A DNA stretch of 64,000 nucleotides from NCBI GenBank assembly GCA_003165595.1, contig PLWQ01000025.1:86925-150924 (forward strand), given 5' to 3'. This document shows, piece by piece, positions 1 through 8,886 of the stretch (positions are counted from its first letter, which is position 1; every line of letters begins with the position of its first letter). The notes under the pieces were generated by a model, which was not told the origin of the DNA, searched no databases, and saw nothing but the letters and a program-made list of their open reading frames with translations. The translations under genes were made by a program, and so were the position numbers. The stretch is from Fibrobacterota bacterium (GTDB lineage: Bacteria; Fibrobacterota; Chitinivibrionia; Chitinivibrionales; FEN-1185).

Positions 1-1
1 T

Positions 2-1789
2 TTTTCCGCAGCACTACCCCATGTCAAGAAGGTATCTATCGTGGTGGTGTCGCCGGCGGCCGACACCATAACCGTCAACACGACCCTGTATCCCGTGTCG
101 GGCACGGTGGTCAACAACTCCCTGGATTCGCTCGATCTCTCGGTGTATCTGTCGGCCAACGGAAGCATCAACCCGCAGGTGCTCCAAATCACCGATGCGT
201 CGCCCGCATGGGAATGGCCCGTTTCGCTCAAGCAAGGTCAAAATCCGCTGCGCATTGTCGCCATGGACAACCGCACCGGCACCACGCTCGACGAAAAGGA
301 CCTCCTGCTTGTCTACGCCCCCAACGCCCCGGACTCGGTTCCGCCTCGCATCCTGAGTGTGTTGGCGAACGGCGAGCCTGCCCAGGGCGCGTTCACCAAC
401 CTCCCTTCTGCGGCGCTGGCAATCGAGGCAATCGACGACGGCACCGGTATCGACACGCTCTTTGTGAACGGCGCAGCCGTTGCCGCGAGCGGCTTCTGGT
501 ACTACGACACGGTGCCGCTTGCGCATGTCCCGTCGGGCAACCAGGTGGCGATCAGGGCTGTTGACAAAAGGCAAAATACGGTGCGCGAAGCCGCGGTGAT
601 TTTCCGGAACAACGCGCCGATTATTCAACGGTTCCCGGCTTCCGCGTTTGTGCATGCAGACAGCACGTGCCACGACACGATCCGGGCCATTGACCCGGAC
701 AACGACACCCTGCTTTTTCAGCGAACCGCCGGTCCGGCCGGTCTTGCGGTTGACCATAGCGGCGCAATCGCATGGACGCCGTCGGTGGCGGATACCGGCG
801 TGCATTCCATAACGATCCGCGTATTCGACGGGTATCAGCCGGTGTTTGCAACCTATACCTTATATGTTACGCTGCCGGGCCAGGCTCCGCCAAAACCCGT
901 TCTGTTCGCGACCCGCGCCGAGGATTTTCCCCTGTATCTTGTGGCGGGCAGGGATTCGGTTCACACAATCCTCAAGGTTGCCCAGGGAACCGGCATTCGG
1001 CCGTTCCTGTTCTCGGCGCGCATCGTCGGCAAGAAGGGACTGCTTCTCGACAATACGACCGACTCCGCCCTTTCCTGGACGCCCGCGCTCAGCGACACGG
1101 GCTACAACCAGATAATTGCAATTGTCAAGGACCAGTTCCCGAGCACCGACACCTTGTATCCCCGCATTCTGGTGGTACCGCCCCAGAGGCCGTGCTCGAT
1201 CTCGGTGTCGTACGACGCCGACACGGTGCAAAACGGCGCGGTACAGCTGAGCGAGACGCGACAGCCGTTTACCATGGTGTTCCATGTGAAGGATCCGGAC
1301 AATCCGCTCGTTGGCCGCCACAGGGTGACGCTCTTTGAATCCATTTCGCACACGGCAACCAACTTCGATTCGGCGCTCGTCGATACCTTTGTGTACACCG
1401 TTGACCCGGCTATTTTCACCGGCTACGATACGATCGTGGCCACAGTAAGCGACGGCGTGAGCGCCGACACGATCCGGGTGAGGCTGTATTTCGGCCTGCC
1501 GCCCGACACGCCGGCGGCGGGCTTTCCCCTCAACTTCGCTGTTGTCAATTCGTTCAATCCGACAATTGTGTTCTCCGGCGGCGATCCCGACAACGATTCG
1601 CTCGCCTACGACCTTTATTTCGGCAACAACCCGCTGTCGCTTTCCCTTATCGCTACCACGCCGGATACCGCCGCAACCGTGAACGGGCTTGCCGCAAGCA
1701 CAACCTACTTCTGGAAGGTGGTGGCCCGCAATTGGAAATCGCAGACCGCGAGCCAGGTTTGGCAATTTACGACAGGGAAGCTAGATTGA
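2..1789 (+). CDS. Secreted Ig-like/Fn3 repeat protein, 5' partial
   Basis: The frame is open to the left window edge, so the GTG at 41 is probably internal and the gene begins upstream. About 590 residues are visible. They are acidic and rich in Asp, Thr and Pro, and consist of successive beta-sandwich modules. A putative-Ig/cadherin-like module lies around residues 190-280 (key pattern DPDNDTL, then AWTPSVADTG), a second similar module follows, and a C-terminal fibronectin-III-like module ends near the stop (pattern AASTTYFWKVVARN). No enzymatic domain is visible in this part; one may lie upstream. It is most likely an exported surface or adhesion protein, in keeping with the other repeat proteins of the window. 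No sorting domain is seen at the C-terminus. Confidence 0.75.
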   Translation, partial: FSAALPHVKKVSIVVVSPAADTITVNTTLYPVSGTVVNNSLDSLDLSVYLSANGSINPQVLQITDASPAWEWPVSLKQGQNPLRIVAMDNRTGTTLDEKDLLLVYAPNAPDSVPPRILSVLANGEPAQGAFTNLPSAALAIEAIDDGTGIDTLFVNGAAVAASGFWYYDTVPLAHVPSGNQVAIRAVDKRQNTVREAAVIFRNNAPIIQRFPASAFVHADSTCHDTIRAIDPDNDTLLFQRTAGPAGLAVDHSGAIAWTPSVADTGVHSITIRVFDGYQPVFATYTLYVTLPGQAPPKPVLFATRAEDFPLYLVAGRDSVHTILKVAQGTGIRPFLFSARIVGKKGLLLDNTTDSALSWTPALSDTGYNQIIAIVKDQFPSTDTLYPRILVVPPQRPCSISVSYDADTVQNGAVQLSETRQPFTMVFHVKDPDNPLVGRHRVTLFESISHTATNFDSALVDTFVYTVDPAIFTGYDTIVATVSDGVSADTIRVRLYFGLPPDTPAAGFPLNFAVVNSFNPTIVFSGGDPDNDSLAYDLYFGNNPLSLSLIATTPDTAATVNGLAASTTYFWKVVARNWKSQTASQVWQFTTGKLD

Positions 1790-1874
1790 CCGGCAGTGCG
1801 GCAATTGCGTTTTTGCAGGATTAGTGCTATCTTTAAGCTGGTTGCGTGTTCTAGACAACAAGAGGCGTTTTGGA

Positions 1875-3152
1875 ATGATTGTGCTCGTTTCAGGTATACT
1901 CGCCGCCAGCCTCACGGCTTGCGGCTGGCTCTTCTTTGTGTACAGAAAGGAAAAGAACAAGGCCGGCTATTTTGAACGAGCGCTTGATGCAAAGAACCAG
2001 CGCCACGACACCACGATAACCGAAAAGATAACGCTGAGCAAGAAGCAACTCGAAACTGCATTCGACGCCATAACCGATCTCATTTGCGCGCTGGATTCCG
2101 ACCTTCGCATCACCAGGGTAAACAAGAGCTACGCCGCGTTCGTCGGCGTGCCGATTCCCAAGCTTTTGGGCAGGCATTGCTGGGAGGCGTTCTGGAGCCG
2201 GGCCGAGCCGTGCGACCACTGCCCCGCGCAAATGACCTTTGCAACGGGGAAGCCCGTGCTCAAACACCAGATCAAAATGCCCGACAAAGACCGCCCGCGG
2301 TATTTTACCGTTGCGACATACCCGGTGCTCGACGCCGCGGGCAAGCCGCAGAATGTCATTGAACATATTCGCGACAGCACCGACGAAAAAGTGATCCTCG
2401 AACAACTCATTCGCTCGGAAAAGCTTGCCTCCATCGGCACCATGACCGCAGGCATTGCGCACGAGATGATCAATCCGCTGTCCGGCATATCCGGCACTGC
2501 GGGCAACATGCTGCAGATGCCCGGCAAGTACGGGCTTAACGAAAAGGGCGTTGCCCGCGTTACCGCGATCCTGGACGCTTCCTCGCGCGCAAGCGCCATT
2601 GTAAAGGACTTGCTTCACCTGTCCCGCAAGGAGGACGGCACATCGATGCTCACGGATGTCAATAGTCTGGTACTCAAGGCCGTGGAGGCGGTGCGGCTCA
2701 AGGGTTTCCCGTCCCTGGAACACAAGATCAACCTTGACACTGCGCTTGCCCGGGTGCTCTGCGACCCGACCAAAATCCAGCAGGTTATCATTAACCTCGT
2801 GACCAATGCGGTGCAATCGGTGCTCGAAAAGAAGTCGAATCTCGCGCGCGAACACCGCTCATTTTCCGGGCTTATTCTTATATCGACGCAAACCGAGGAC
2901 GACAAGGTCCGCGTCGACATTTCCGACAACGGCACCGGCGTTGCCGACGACATAAAAGGGAAGATCTTCGACCCGTTCTTTACGACACGGCCCCCGGGCG
3001 AGGGCACAGGGCTTGGGCTTTCCATCTGCCAGAAGATCGTCGACGAGCATCAGGGACGTATTTTCTTTGAAAGCACCGAATCGCTCACCACGTTTTCACT
3101 CTTGCTTCCCGCCTATCGCCCGCGTCCGGAGAGCACACAGGAGCCCGCCTGA
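1875..3152 (+). CDS. PAS-domain sensor histidine kinase
   Basis: Membrane-anchored sensor kinase of about 425 residues. An N-terminal hydrophobic helix (about residues 2-22) is followed by a short linker, a PAS domain (about 55-175, with a Cys/His-rich EPCDHC patch), an HisKA dimerisation domain with the phosphoacceptor His near residue 196 (motif GIAHEMINPL), and a HATPase domain with N box (NLVTNAVQS), G1 (DNGTG) and G2 (GEGTGLGLS). The GTG at 1824 would add 17 residues. The ATG at 1875 is preferred because a purine-rich AAGAGG lies about 10 bases upstream. The stop overlaps the start of the response regulator by one base (TGATG), indicating translational coupling. The signal sensed is unknown. 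Confidence 0.9.
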   Translation: MIVLVSGILAASLTACGWLFFVYRKEKNKAGYFERALDAKNQRHDTTITEKITLSKKQLETAFDAITDLICALDSDLRITRVNKSYAAFVGVPIPKLLGRHCWEAFWSRAEPCDHCPAQMTFATGKPVLKHQIKMPDKDRPRYFTVATYPVLDAAGKPQNVIEHIRDSTDEKVILEQLIRSEKLASIGTMTAGIAHEMINPLSGISGTAGNMLQMPGKYGLNEKGVARVTAILDASSRASAIVKDLLHLSRKEDGTSMLTDVNSLVLKAVEAVRLKGFPSLEHKINLDTALARVLCDPTKIQQVIINLVTNAVQSVLEKKSNLAREHRSFSGLILISTQTEDDKVRVDISDNGTGVADDIKGKIFDPFFTTRPPGEGTGLGLSICQKIVDEHQGRIFFESTESLTTFSLLLPAYRPRPESTQEPA

Positions 3153-4051
3153 TGTACAGCATCCTCATCGTCGATGACGAAGTGTCGATTCGCACCATGC
3201 TGCTCGATTATCTCGAAGGAACGTACGAGGTGATCACGGCGGAAAACGGCGAAGCAGCGCTTGCTTTGTGCGAGCAGCGGCCGTTCGATATGGTGATATC
3301 CGACATCAACATGCCGGGCATCAAAGGCCCGCAGCTCCTGGCGGAAATCAGGCGGTTGTATCCGGCGACCCACACGGTGCTTATCACCGCGTATAACGTG
3401 GACGATTATGTCCGGCTGGCGCGCAGAAGCGGAGTTTCGAATATCATTCCCAAAACATCGCCCTTCAATTTCGGCGAGCTCGACGCGCTGGTGAGCGGTC
3501 TGCTCAGCGGCAATATTTTCGGCCTTGCCCGGTACATGCAGCCCCAGCACTACACGCTTCTTGGAACGTTTGAAATCCGGTCGTCCCACGACGCAAAGGA
3601 CGTGCGGGAGGCGGCCGTGGAGCTGCTCACCGAAAAGCTCGGCGCGGCGGGCGACATGCGCCTGATACTCGACGAGATTGTGACTAATGCCGTGTACCAC
3701 GCGCCGGCATTTCCGGACGGTACCGAGAAATACGAGGAGTTTTCCGACGTCACGCTCGCGCCCGGCGAATACATACACCTGGAGTGCGGCCACGACGGGG
3801 AAAAATACGGGATTTCCATTGCGGACGATATGGGCAGGTTAACAAAGGAGACCGTTTTGTTCAAGATAGAACGGCAGATGTCCGGCGAGGGCGTGCTCGA
3901 CGATTCGGGCAGGGGGCTGCACATGAGCCGGCTTTTTTCCGACCGGATGATCATCAACATTGCCCCAAAAAAGAGGACCGAAGTGATTCTCATCAATTAT
4001 TTTTCGCACAAGTACCGTGGCTACAAGCCGCTGTACATCAACGAACTGTGA
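3152..4051 (+). CDS. Response regulator with C-terminal GHKL ATPase domain
   Basis: 299 residues. Residues 1-120 form a CheY-like receiver (acidic pair DD8-9, phosphoacceptor Asp51 in SDINMPG, conserved Lys101). The output is not DNA-binding: residues about 145-290 look like an anti-sigma-factor type HATPase (RsbW/SpoIIAB-like), with the N-box region LDEIVTNAVYH around Asn179, then IADDMGRL and a Gly-rich DDSGRGLHMS lid region. A phosphorylation-controlled ATPase of this kind usually acts in partner switching or as a kinase of STAS proteins; a STAS protein is encoded at 30741-31094, but linkage is inference. Translationally coupled to the upstream kinase. Confidence 0.88.
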   Translation: MYSILIVDDEVSIRTMLLDYLEGTYEVITAENGEAALALCEQRPFDMVISDINMPGIKGPQLLAEIRRLYPATHTVLITAYNVDDYVRLARRSGVSNIIPKTSPFNFGELDALVSGLLSGNIFGLARYMQPQHYTLLGTFEIRSSHDAKDVREAAVELLTEKLGAAGDMRLILDEIVTNAVYHAPAFPDGTEKYEEFSDVTLAPGEYIHLECGHDGEKYGISIADDMGRLTKETVLFKIERQMSGEGVLDDSGRGLHMSRLFSDRMIINIAPKKRTEVILINYFSHKYRGYKPLYINEL

Positions 4052-4059
4052 GGCAAGAC

Positions 4060-4157
<98 letters not shown>

Positions 4158-4177
4158 TTTTATAGGGGGTTGACTCA

Positions 4178-4960
4178 ATGATAAACCGGTGCCGCGGCAG
4201 GAAGATCAAGCTGCAGGGCTTCAACAGTCTCACCAAGTCTCTCAGTTTCAACATTTACGACATCTGCTATGCCCGGTCGAAAGCGTCGCAGAACGACTAC
4301 CTTGCCCACATCGACGAAGTGTACAATTCGAAGAAGATCCGCACAATCCTCGAAGAAGTCACCAGGATCATTGAGGCGAACATCATCAACATGTCGAGCC
4401 AGGACTACGAACCGCGCGGTGCGTCGGTGACCGTTCTCATCAACGAGGGGCACCTGTCGGTGCCGCAGGAGACCGTTGCGCATCTTGACAAGAGCCATAT
4501 TTCGGCCCACACCTACCCCGAAACCAACCCGGTAACGGGCATAAGCACCTTTCGCGTGGACATCGACGTCACCACGTGCGGCACGATTTCGCCCCTGCGG
4601 GCCCTCGATTTTCTTATTGACAATTTCGATTCCGACATCGTGTTGATGGACTACAAGGTGCGCGGATTCACGCGCGACGTTCACGGCCGCAAGATTTACA
4701 TGGACCACGATATCACCTCGATTCAGGATTACATTTCCGACGAGATTCTGGACATCTACAGCGCCTATGACATCAATATCGTGTCGGATAATATTTTTCA
4801 CACCAAGATGATGCAGCGCAAGTTCAATCTCGAGAACTACCTGTTCGGACCCGAAAGCCAGTCGCTCACGGGGTCGGCCCGCTCCAAAATCTCAAGCCTC
4901 CTGCGCAGGGAGATGCTTGAGATTTTCCAATGCAAGAACATCTATACCTACGACGCATAA
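4178..4960 (+). CDS. speD: S-adenosylmethionine decarboxylase proenzyme
   Basis: 260 residues, close to the Escherichia coli SpeD length and alignable along its whole length (KLQGFNSLTKSLSF, DYEPRGASVT, VRGFTRD, IFHTKMM). It decarboxylates S-adenosylmethionine to the aminopropyl donor for spermidine synthesis. The pyruvoyl group arises by self-cleavage at Lys105-Ser106 in the motif LDKSHISAHTYPE, so the chain would be processed to a short beta and a longer alpha subunit. The ATG follows an AGGGGG ribosome site. It is the first gene of a polyamine cluster with two aminopropyltransferases and a PLP decarboxylase. Confidence 0.96.
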   Translation: MINRCRGRKIKLQGFNSLTKSLSFNIYDICYARSKASQNDYLAHIDEVYNSKKIRTILEEVTRIIEANIINMSSQDYEPRGASVTVLINEGHLSVPQETVAHLDKSHISAHTYPETNPVTGISTFRVDIDVTTCGTISPLRALDFLIDNFDSDIVLMDYKVRGFTRDVHGRKIYMDHDITSIQDYISDEILDIYSAYDINIVSDNIFHTKMMQRKFNLENYLFGPESQSLTGSARSKISSLLRREMLEIFQCKNIYTYDA

Positions 4961-4961
4961 C

Positions 4962-5903
4962 ATGAATTCTTCCGGATTCCTCCGCTCCCGCAGGGCCACG
5001 CAGCACACCGAGTGGCTCAACAATAATACCGGGTTCTTCTACACGATCAAGCGGCGCCTGCAATTCGGCGCCACGAAGTATCAGACACTCGAACTCGTTG
5101 ACACAAACGAATTCGGCCGCGTGCTGATCCTCGACGGCATCACGCAGGCCGCGCAGAAGGGCGAGTGCTACTATCACGAGCCCATGGTGCACCCGGCCAT
5201 GTGCACGCATACCTGCCCGCGAAGGGTCCTCGTTATCGGGGCCGGAGACGGCGGCATCATCCGCGAGGTGCTCAAGTATCCGTGCGTGAAATCCGTTGAC
5301 CTTGCCGAACTCGACGACGGCGTTATCGCGTTTTCGAGGAAATACCTGCCGTCCGTGCACCAGGGCGCGTTCGACGATCCCCGGGTCCGGATTCACATTA
5401 CGGACGGCCGCGAGTTTGTGGAAAGGAACCCGTTGAGCTTCGACATGGTGATCATGGACATGACCGACCCGTTCGGGCCTGCAAAATATCTGTACACCAA
5501 GGATTTCTTTCTGTTGGTAAAAAAATCGTTTATCGACCGCCGCGGCGTTTTTGCCATGCACACCGAATCGCCGGTAGCGCGGCCGCGCACCTTTGCCTGC
5601 ATCCAGAGCACGCTTCGGTCGGTGTTTCGCCACGTTCGGCCGCTGTATTCCTATATCCACATGTATGCGACGCTGTGGTCGATAACCGTGTCGTCGGATG
5701 TATCTGACATGACCGCCGTTTCCCGGGCCCGGGTCGACAAGAAGCTGTTGCGCTACGGCATCAAGGACCTCCGGTTTTACACGGGCCGCATCCACGAATC
5801 CAGCCAGGCGTCGTGGCCGTTGCTTGAGGAATTGCTCGAGAAACCCGCCCGAATCCTTACCGACCGGCGCCCGGACATACCCGACGAAATCGCCCACGAG
5901 TGA
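4962..5903 (+). CDS. speE: Spermidine synthase-like aminopropyltransferase 1
   Basis: About 313 residues from the ATG at 4962, one base after the speD stop. The Rossmann core is clear: VIGAGDGG binds the decarboxylated SAM, AELDDG supplies the acidic ribose contact, and the catalytic MDMTDPFGPA loop carries the conserved Asp. The amine-side gate differs from ordinary spermidine synthases: where they read TERDEF-YHE this protein reads AQKGEC-YHE, losing the acidic RDE element kept in the second copy at 7298. The C-terminus is long and basic. Function as an aminopropyltransferase is well supported; the acceptor amine may not be putrescine. The earlier in-frame ATG at 4917 lies inside speD and is not favoured. 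Confidence 0.88.
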   Translation: MNSSGFLRSRRATQHTEWLNNNTGFFYTIKRRLQFGATKYQTLELVDTNEFGRVLILDGITQAAQKGECYYHEPMVHPAMCTHTCPRRVLVIGAGDGGIIREVLKYPCVKSVDLAELDDGVIAFSRKYLPSVHQGAFDDPRVRIHITDGREFVERNPLSFDMVIMDMTDPFGPAKYLYTKDFFLLVKKSFIDRRGVFAMHTESPVARPRTFACIQSTLRSVFRHVRPLYSYIHMYATLWSITVSSDVSDMTAVSRARVDKKLLRYGIKDLRFYTGRIHESSQASWPLLEELLEKPARILTDRRPDIPDEIAHE

Positions 5904-6011
5904 TGTTGTGAGAATGTGGTTAAGGCGTGTTGTGCCGCCCCTACGTAACGTATATTTGATATCCTTTTTACGTTCCCCTTTCAGAAAGGCGCGCGGCAGA
6001 GCTTCTGCCCT

Positions 6012-7112
6012 ATGGATTTTGCAAAACTGAACAAACTCGTTTCGGTCCACGGCACGCCGTCTCTTTTTCTATCGCAAAGCAGGCTTCGCGAGAGCTATCG
6101 GTCTCTGGCCTATGCTTTGCCGGGCGTGGAGCTTTTTTATGCCGTCAAGTCCAATGCCCAGCCGGAGATCATCGATATCCTCCAGCAGGAGGGCAGCCTG
6201 TTCGACATCTGCACCAACGGCGAGATCGATATCGTCAAGCAATGCGGCGTGCCTGCGGAAAAGTGCATGCACACGCACCCCATCAAACGCGATTCGGACA
6301 TCCGCTATGCGCTCGATTTCGGCGTGACGCTCTTTGTCGTGGACAACGAATTCGAACTCTCGAAATTTCTCCTGTACAAGGACCGCGCCAGGCTCCTGGT
6401 CCGCATGAGCGTCCAGAACCCCTCTTGCATGGTAAACCTGTCGCACAAGTTCGGATGCGCTCCCACCCAGACATTCTCGCTTATCGAAAAGGCGCACGGC
6501 ATGGGCCTTTCCGTTGCCGGCATCAGCTTCCATGCCGGTTCACAAAACGAGAATCCCCTTAAATACATCGAGGCGCTTGATTTCTGCAGGGACATCTGCC
6601 GCAAGGCCGCGCTCAACGGCATAATCCTGAACACCATCGACATCGGCGGCGGATTTCCCATTAACTACCTGAATCCCGTGCTGCCCATTCAGCGGTTCTG
6701 CCAGCCCATCAACGAATATCTCGAGCGGTACTTTTCCAACTATCGCATTATTGCCGAGCCGGGCAGGGTGCTGTCCGGGCCATGCATGGTGCTTGCCGCG
6801 CGGGTGATGGGCAAGTCCTTGCGCAGCGGCGTGTGGTGGTATTACCTTGACGAAGGATTGTACGGTTCGTTTTCGGGCAAAATGTTCGACCATGCCGACT
6901 ACCCGCTTCTTGTACCACGGTCGGGCGAGACGTTCAATTCGGTCCTGGCCGGGCCGACCTGCGACTCGATAGACGTGCTGTACGAGAACATCGCGCTTCC
7001 GCAGCTTGAGATCGGCGACGTGCTGCTGTTTGATTCCATGGGCGCCTACACCACCGCGAGCGCGACCACGTTCAACGGATTTCCAAAAGCGAAAATTGTC
7101 GTTATTGACTGA
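6012..7112 (+). CDS. PLP-dependent ornithine/diaminopimelate-type decarboxylase
   Basis: 366 residues of the fold-III (alanine-racemase-like) decarboxylase family. PLP Lys46 lies in FYAVKSN. The family also shows here as HAGSQ (about 174-178), the Gly-rich phosphate loop IGGGFP (about 211-216), EPGR (249-252) and the active-site GPTCDSIDV with Cys317-Asp318 contributed across the dimer. Short length and lack of a C-terminal extension fit ornithine or ornithine/lysine decarboxylase rather than biosynthetic arginine decarboxylase. Position between speE copies points to putrescine (or cadaverine) supply. Diaminopimelate or carboxynorspermidine decarboxylase are the main alternatives. The ribosome site is weak. 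Confidence 0.85.
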   Translation: MDFAKLNKLVSVHGTPSLFLSQSRLRESYRSLAYALPGVELFYAVKSNAQPEIIDILQQEGSLFDICTNGEIDIVKQCGVPAEKCMHTHPIKRDSDIRYALDFGVTLFVVDNEFELSKFLLYKDRARLLVRMSVQNPSCMVNLSHKFGCAPTQTFSLIEKAHGMGLSVAGISFHAGSQNENPLKYIEALDFCRDICRKAALNGIILNTIDIGGGFPINYLNPVLPIQRFCQPINEYLERYFSNYRIIAEPGRVLSGPCMVLAARVMGKSLRSGVWWYYLDEGLYGSFSGKMFDHADYPLLVPRSGETFNSVLAGPTCDSIDVLYENIALPQLEIGDVLLFDSMGAYTTASATTFNGFPKAKIVVID

Positions 7113-7130
7113 TAGAAATATAACAAAGAT

Positions 7131-7269
7131 TCACCACAGAGGCACAGAGACACAGAGAGCGCGGAGATGAAGAAGTTACAAATTAGAGATTCAAGATTAA
7201 AAATTTCTAATCTTTAATTTTCAATCTTTAATCCGTTTTTTCTCGGTGTCCTCTGTGTCTCTGTGGTGA
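7131..7269. repeat. MITE-like palindromic repeat, copy B (complete)
   Basis: About 139 bp with imperfect terminal inverted arms: TCACCACAGAGGCACAGAG on the left and CTCTGTGTCTCTGTGGTGA on the right, joined by an A/T-rich core of alternating ATTAAAGATT/AATCTTTAAT words that can fold on itself. It separates the decarboxylase from the second spermidine synthase and is the most complete of the three copies. No open reading frame is evident, as expected of a non-autonomous element. Confidence 0.75.
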
Positions 7270-7297
7270 GAATTTCTTCTACCTGAAGGAATCTCTT

Positions 7298-8170
7298 ATG
7301 GAAACAACTCCTCGGTACGAAACCGGAACCAATGCCTCTTTGTGGCTGGAGAACCTCGTTAACGGCCTCGCCGGCATTTCCATCCGCGCAAAGCACGCCC
7401 TGTACTACGGCGCCAGCCCCTTCCAGAAGATCGAAGTGTTCCACACCTACGCGTTCGGCAAGGTACTTGTGCTCGCCGACAACATAGTGCTTACCGAGCG
7501 CGACGAATACATCTACCACGAGTCGATCGCGCACCCGGCCATGAACATGCACCACGATCCGCGCCGTGTGTGCGTCATCGGCGGCGGGGACGGCGGGGTG
7601 CTGCGGGAGGTGCTCAAGTACAAGGACGTGGACACCGCCCTCGTGGTCGAAATTGACAAAATGGTCAAAGAGGCGGTCGTGGCCCATTTCCCCGCGCTCG
7701 CAAAATCGTTCGCCGACAAGCGGAGCCGTGCCGAATTCGCCGAAGGCTGCTCGTACCTGACGAAATCGAAGGAACTGTTCGACGTGATCCTCGTTGATTC
7801 CTATGATCCGGGCGGGCCGGTGCAGTCTCTGGAAACCACCGATTTTTACAAACTCGTGTACGACCGGCTCGACAAAGGCGGCATCGCGGTGTTCCAGACC
7901 GATTCACCCACTATCCGGGGCGAGTACCTGCGTTCAACGGTGGCCACAATATCGTCGCTTTTTAGCGCATTCAAGTTGTATACCTGTACCATGCCCTCGT
8001 TCCCCGAGGGCATGTGCAGCTTCGTGATTTGCGCCAAAGACGGTGCTGATCTTGATAAATTCAACGACAAACGGTATTCGTCCGTTGCCAAGCGCTGCCA
8101 TTATTACAATGCAGACATTCACCGCGGCGCGTTTCTGCTGCCGGAATATATCAAGAAAATAATCGCCTAA
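7298..8170 (+). CDS. speE: Spermidine synthase 2
   Basis: 290 residues with all landmarks of canonical spermidine synthase: the amine gate LTERDEYIYHE, the dcSAM-binding VIGGGDGGVLRE, the acidic VVEID, and the catalytic loop VDSYDPGGP. It transfers the aminopropyl group from decarboxylated SAM to putrescine. Because it keeps the ordinary gate residues, it is the better candidate for the true spermidine synthase of the cluster; the copy at 4962 may use another amine. The ATG at 7298 follows the sequence ACCTGAAGGAATC, which supplies a ribosome site. Confidence 0.93.
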   Translation: METTPRYETGTNASLWLENLVNGLAGISIRAKHALYYGASPFQKIEVFHTYAFGKVLVLADNIVLTERDEYIYHESIAHPAMNMHHDPRRVCVIGGGDGGVLREVLKYKDVDTALVVEIDKMVKEAVVAHFPALAKSFADKRSRAEFAEGCSYLTKSKELFDVILVDSYDPGGPVQSLETTDFYKLVYDRLDKGGIAVFQTDSPTIRGEYLRSTVATISSLFSAFKLYTCTMPSFPEGMCSFVICAKDGADLDKFNDKRYSSVAKRCHYYNADIHRGAFLLPEYIKKIIA

Positions 8171-8176
8171 GTCCAG

Positions 8177-8270
8177 CACCTCACCCTATCACCCCGCCCT
8201 TCGGGCACCCCTCTTCCCCTCTCCTTGCCAAGGAGAGGGGAAGAGGGGCTGGGGGAGAAGGGGTGAGGTG
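8177..8270. repeat. Long imperfect intergenic palindrome
   Basis: The arms CACCTCACCC and GGGTGAGGTG close a 94-bp structure with inner pairs CCCTCTTCCCCTCTCCTTG / AAGGAGAGGGGAAGAGGGG. One branch carries a small CGCCCTTCGGGC hairpin. It lies between speE2 and the nitroreductase. It could fold in RNA as a terminator-like cruciform, but no T-run follows, so a mobile or REP-like repeat is the better reading. Confidence 0.65.
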
Positions 8271-8292
8271 TGAGACGGAAGAAAGATCCTCC

Positions 8293-8886
8293 ATGCCCAA
8301 CCCTGCAAAGACCGACTTCGAAATACACCCTCTCCTGAAGAATCGCTACAGCCCGCGTGCATTTCTCGACAAGCCGATCGAATCTGCCGTGCTCCGGCGG
8401 ATTTTCGAGGCAGCCCGATGGTCTGCCTCGTGCCGCAACGACCAGGAATGGTTCTACGTTGCGGGGATAAGGAACCAGGGCCCTGCATTTGAGCGAATAT
8501 GCTCCGTTCTCACCCCGAAGAACCAGGAATGGGCCGCGCACGCGGCCATTCTCGCGATTCTGTGCGGACGCGTGACCTTTGCCGACGGCACGACGCCCAA
8601 CAAGTGGCATGCCTACGATTGCGGCCAGTCCGCGGCCCACCTTACCTTTCAGGCCGCGGCCGAGGGAGTTTCCGTGCATCAGATGGGCGGATTCGACGCG
8701 CAGAAAGCGATAGCCGAGCTTTCTGTTCCAGGCGGATTTCTGCCCCTTGCGGCTATCGCCATGGGCTATGCCGGCGATCCCGCTTCGCTTCCGGAACAAC
8801 TTTCCAAATGGGAAGTTGCGCCGCGAACACGGCGGCCGCAGGCTGAGTTTGTGTTTGACGGCGCCTGGGGCAAGGCGCTGGAGTGA
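8293..8886 (+). CDS. Nitroreductase family protein
   Basis: 197 residues, in the usual range for FMN-dependent nitroreductases. The N-terminal RYSPRAFLDKPIE is the family's FMN-phosphate-binding Arg motif, followed by EAARWSASCRNDQEW, and by the C-terminal half with the hydrophobic QSAAHLTFQAAAEG helix and GYAGDPASLPE. Likely a flavin-dependent NAD(P)H oxidoreductase of unknown substrate. The start chosen is the ATG at 8293, preceded by AAGAAAGATCC; the earlier ATG at 8263 would run through the palindromic repeat. Confidence 0.9.
   Translation: MPNPAKTDFEIHPLLKNRYSPRAFLDKPIESAVLRRIFEAARWSASCRNDQEWFYVAGIRNQGPAFERICSVLTPKNQEWAAHAAILAILCGRVTFADGTTPNKWHAYDCGQSAAHLTFQAAAEGVSVHQMGGFDAQKAIAELSVPGGFLPLAAIAMGYAGDPASLPEQLSKWEVAPRTRRPQAEFVFDGAWGKALE

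Noticed and set aside
860-1765. Long minus-strand frame under the Ig/Fn3 gene
   Set aside because: It is a shadow of the plus-strand gene in high-GC DNA; the product is Arg/Gly-rich without family features.
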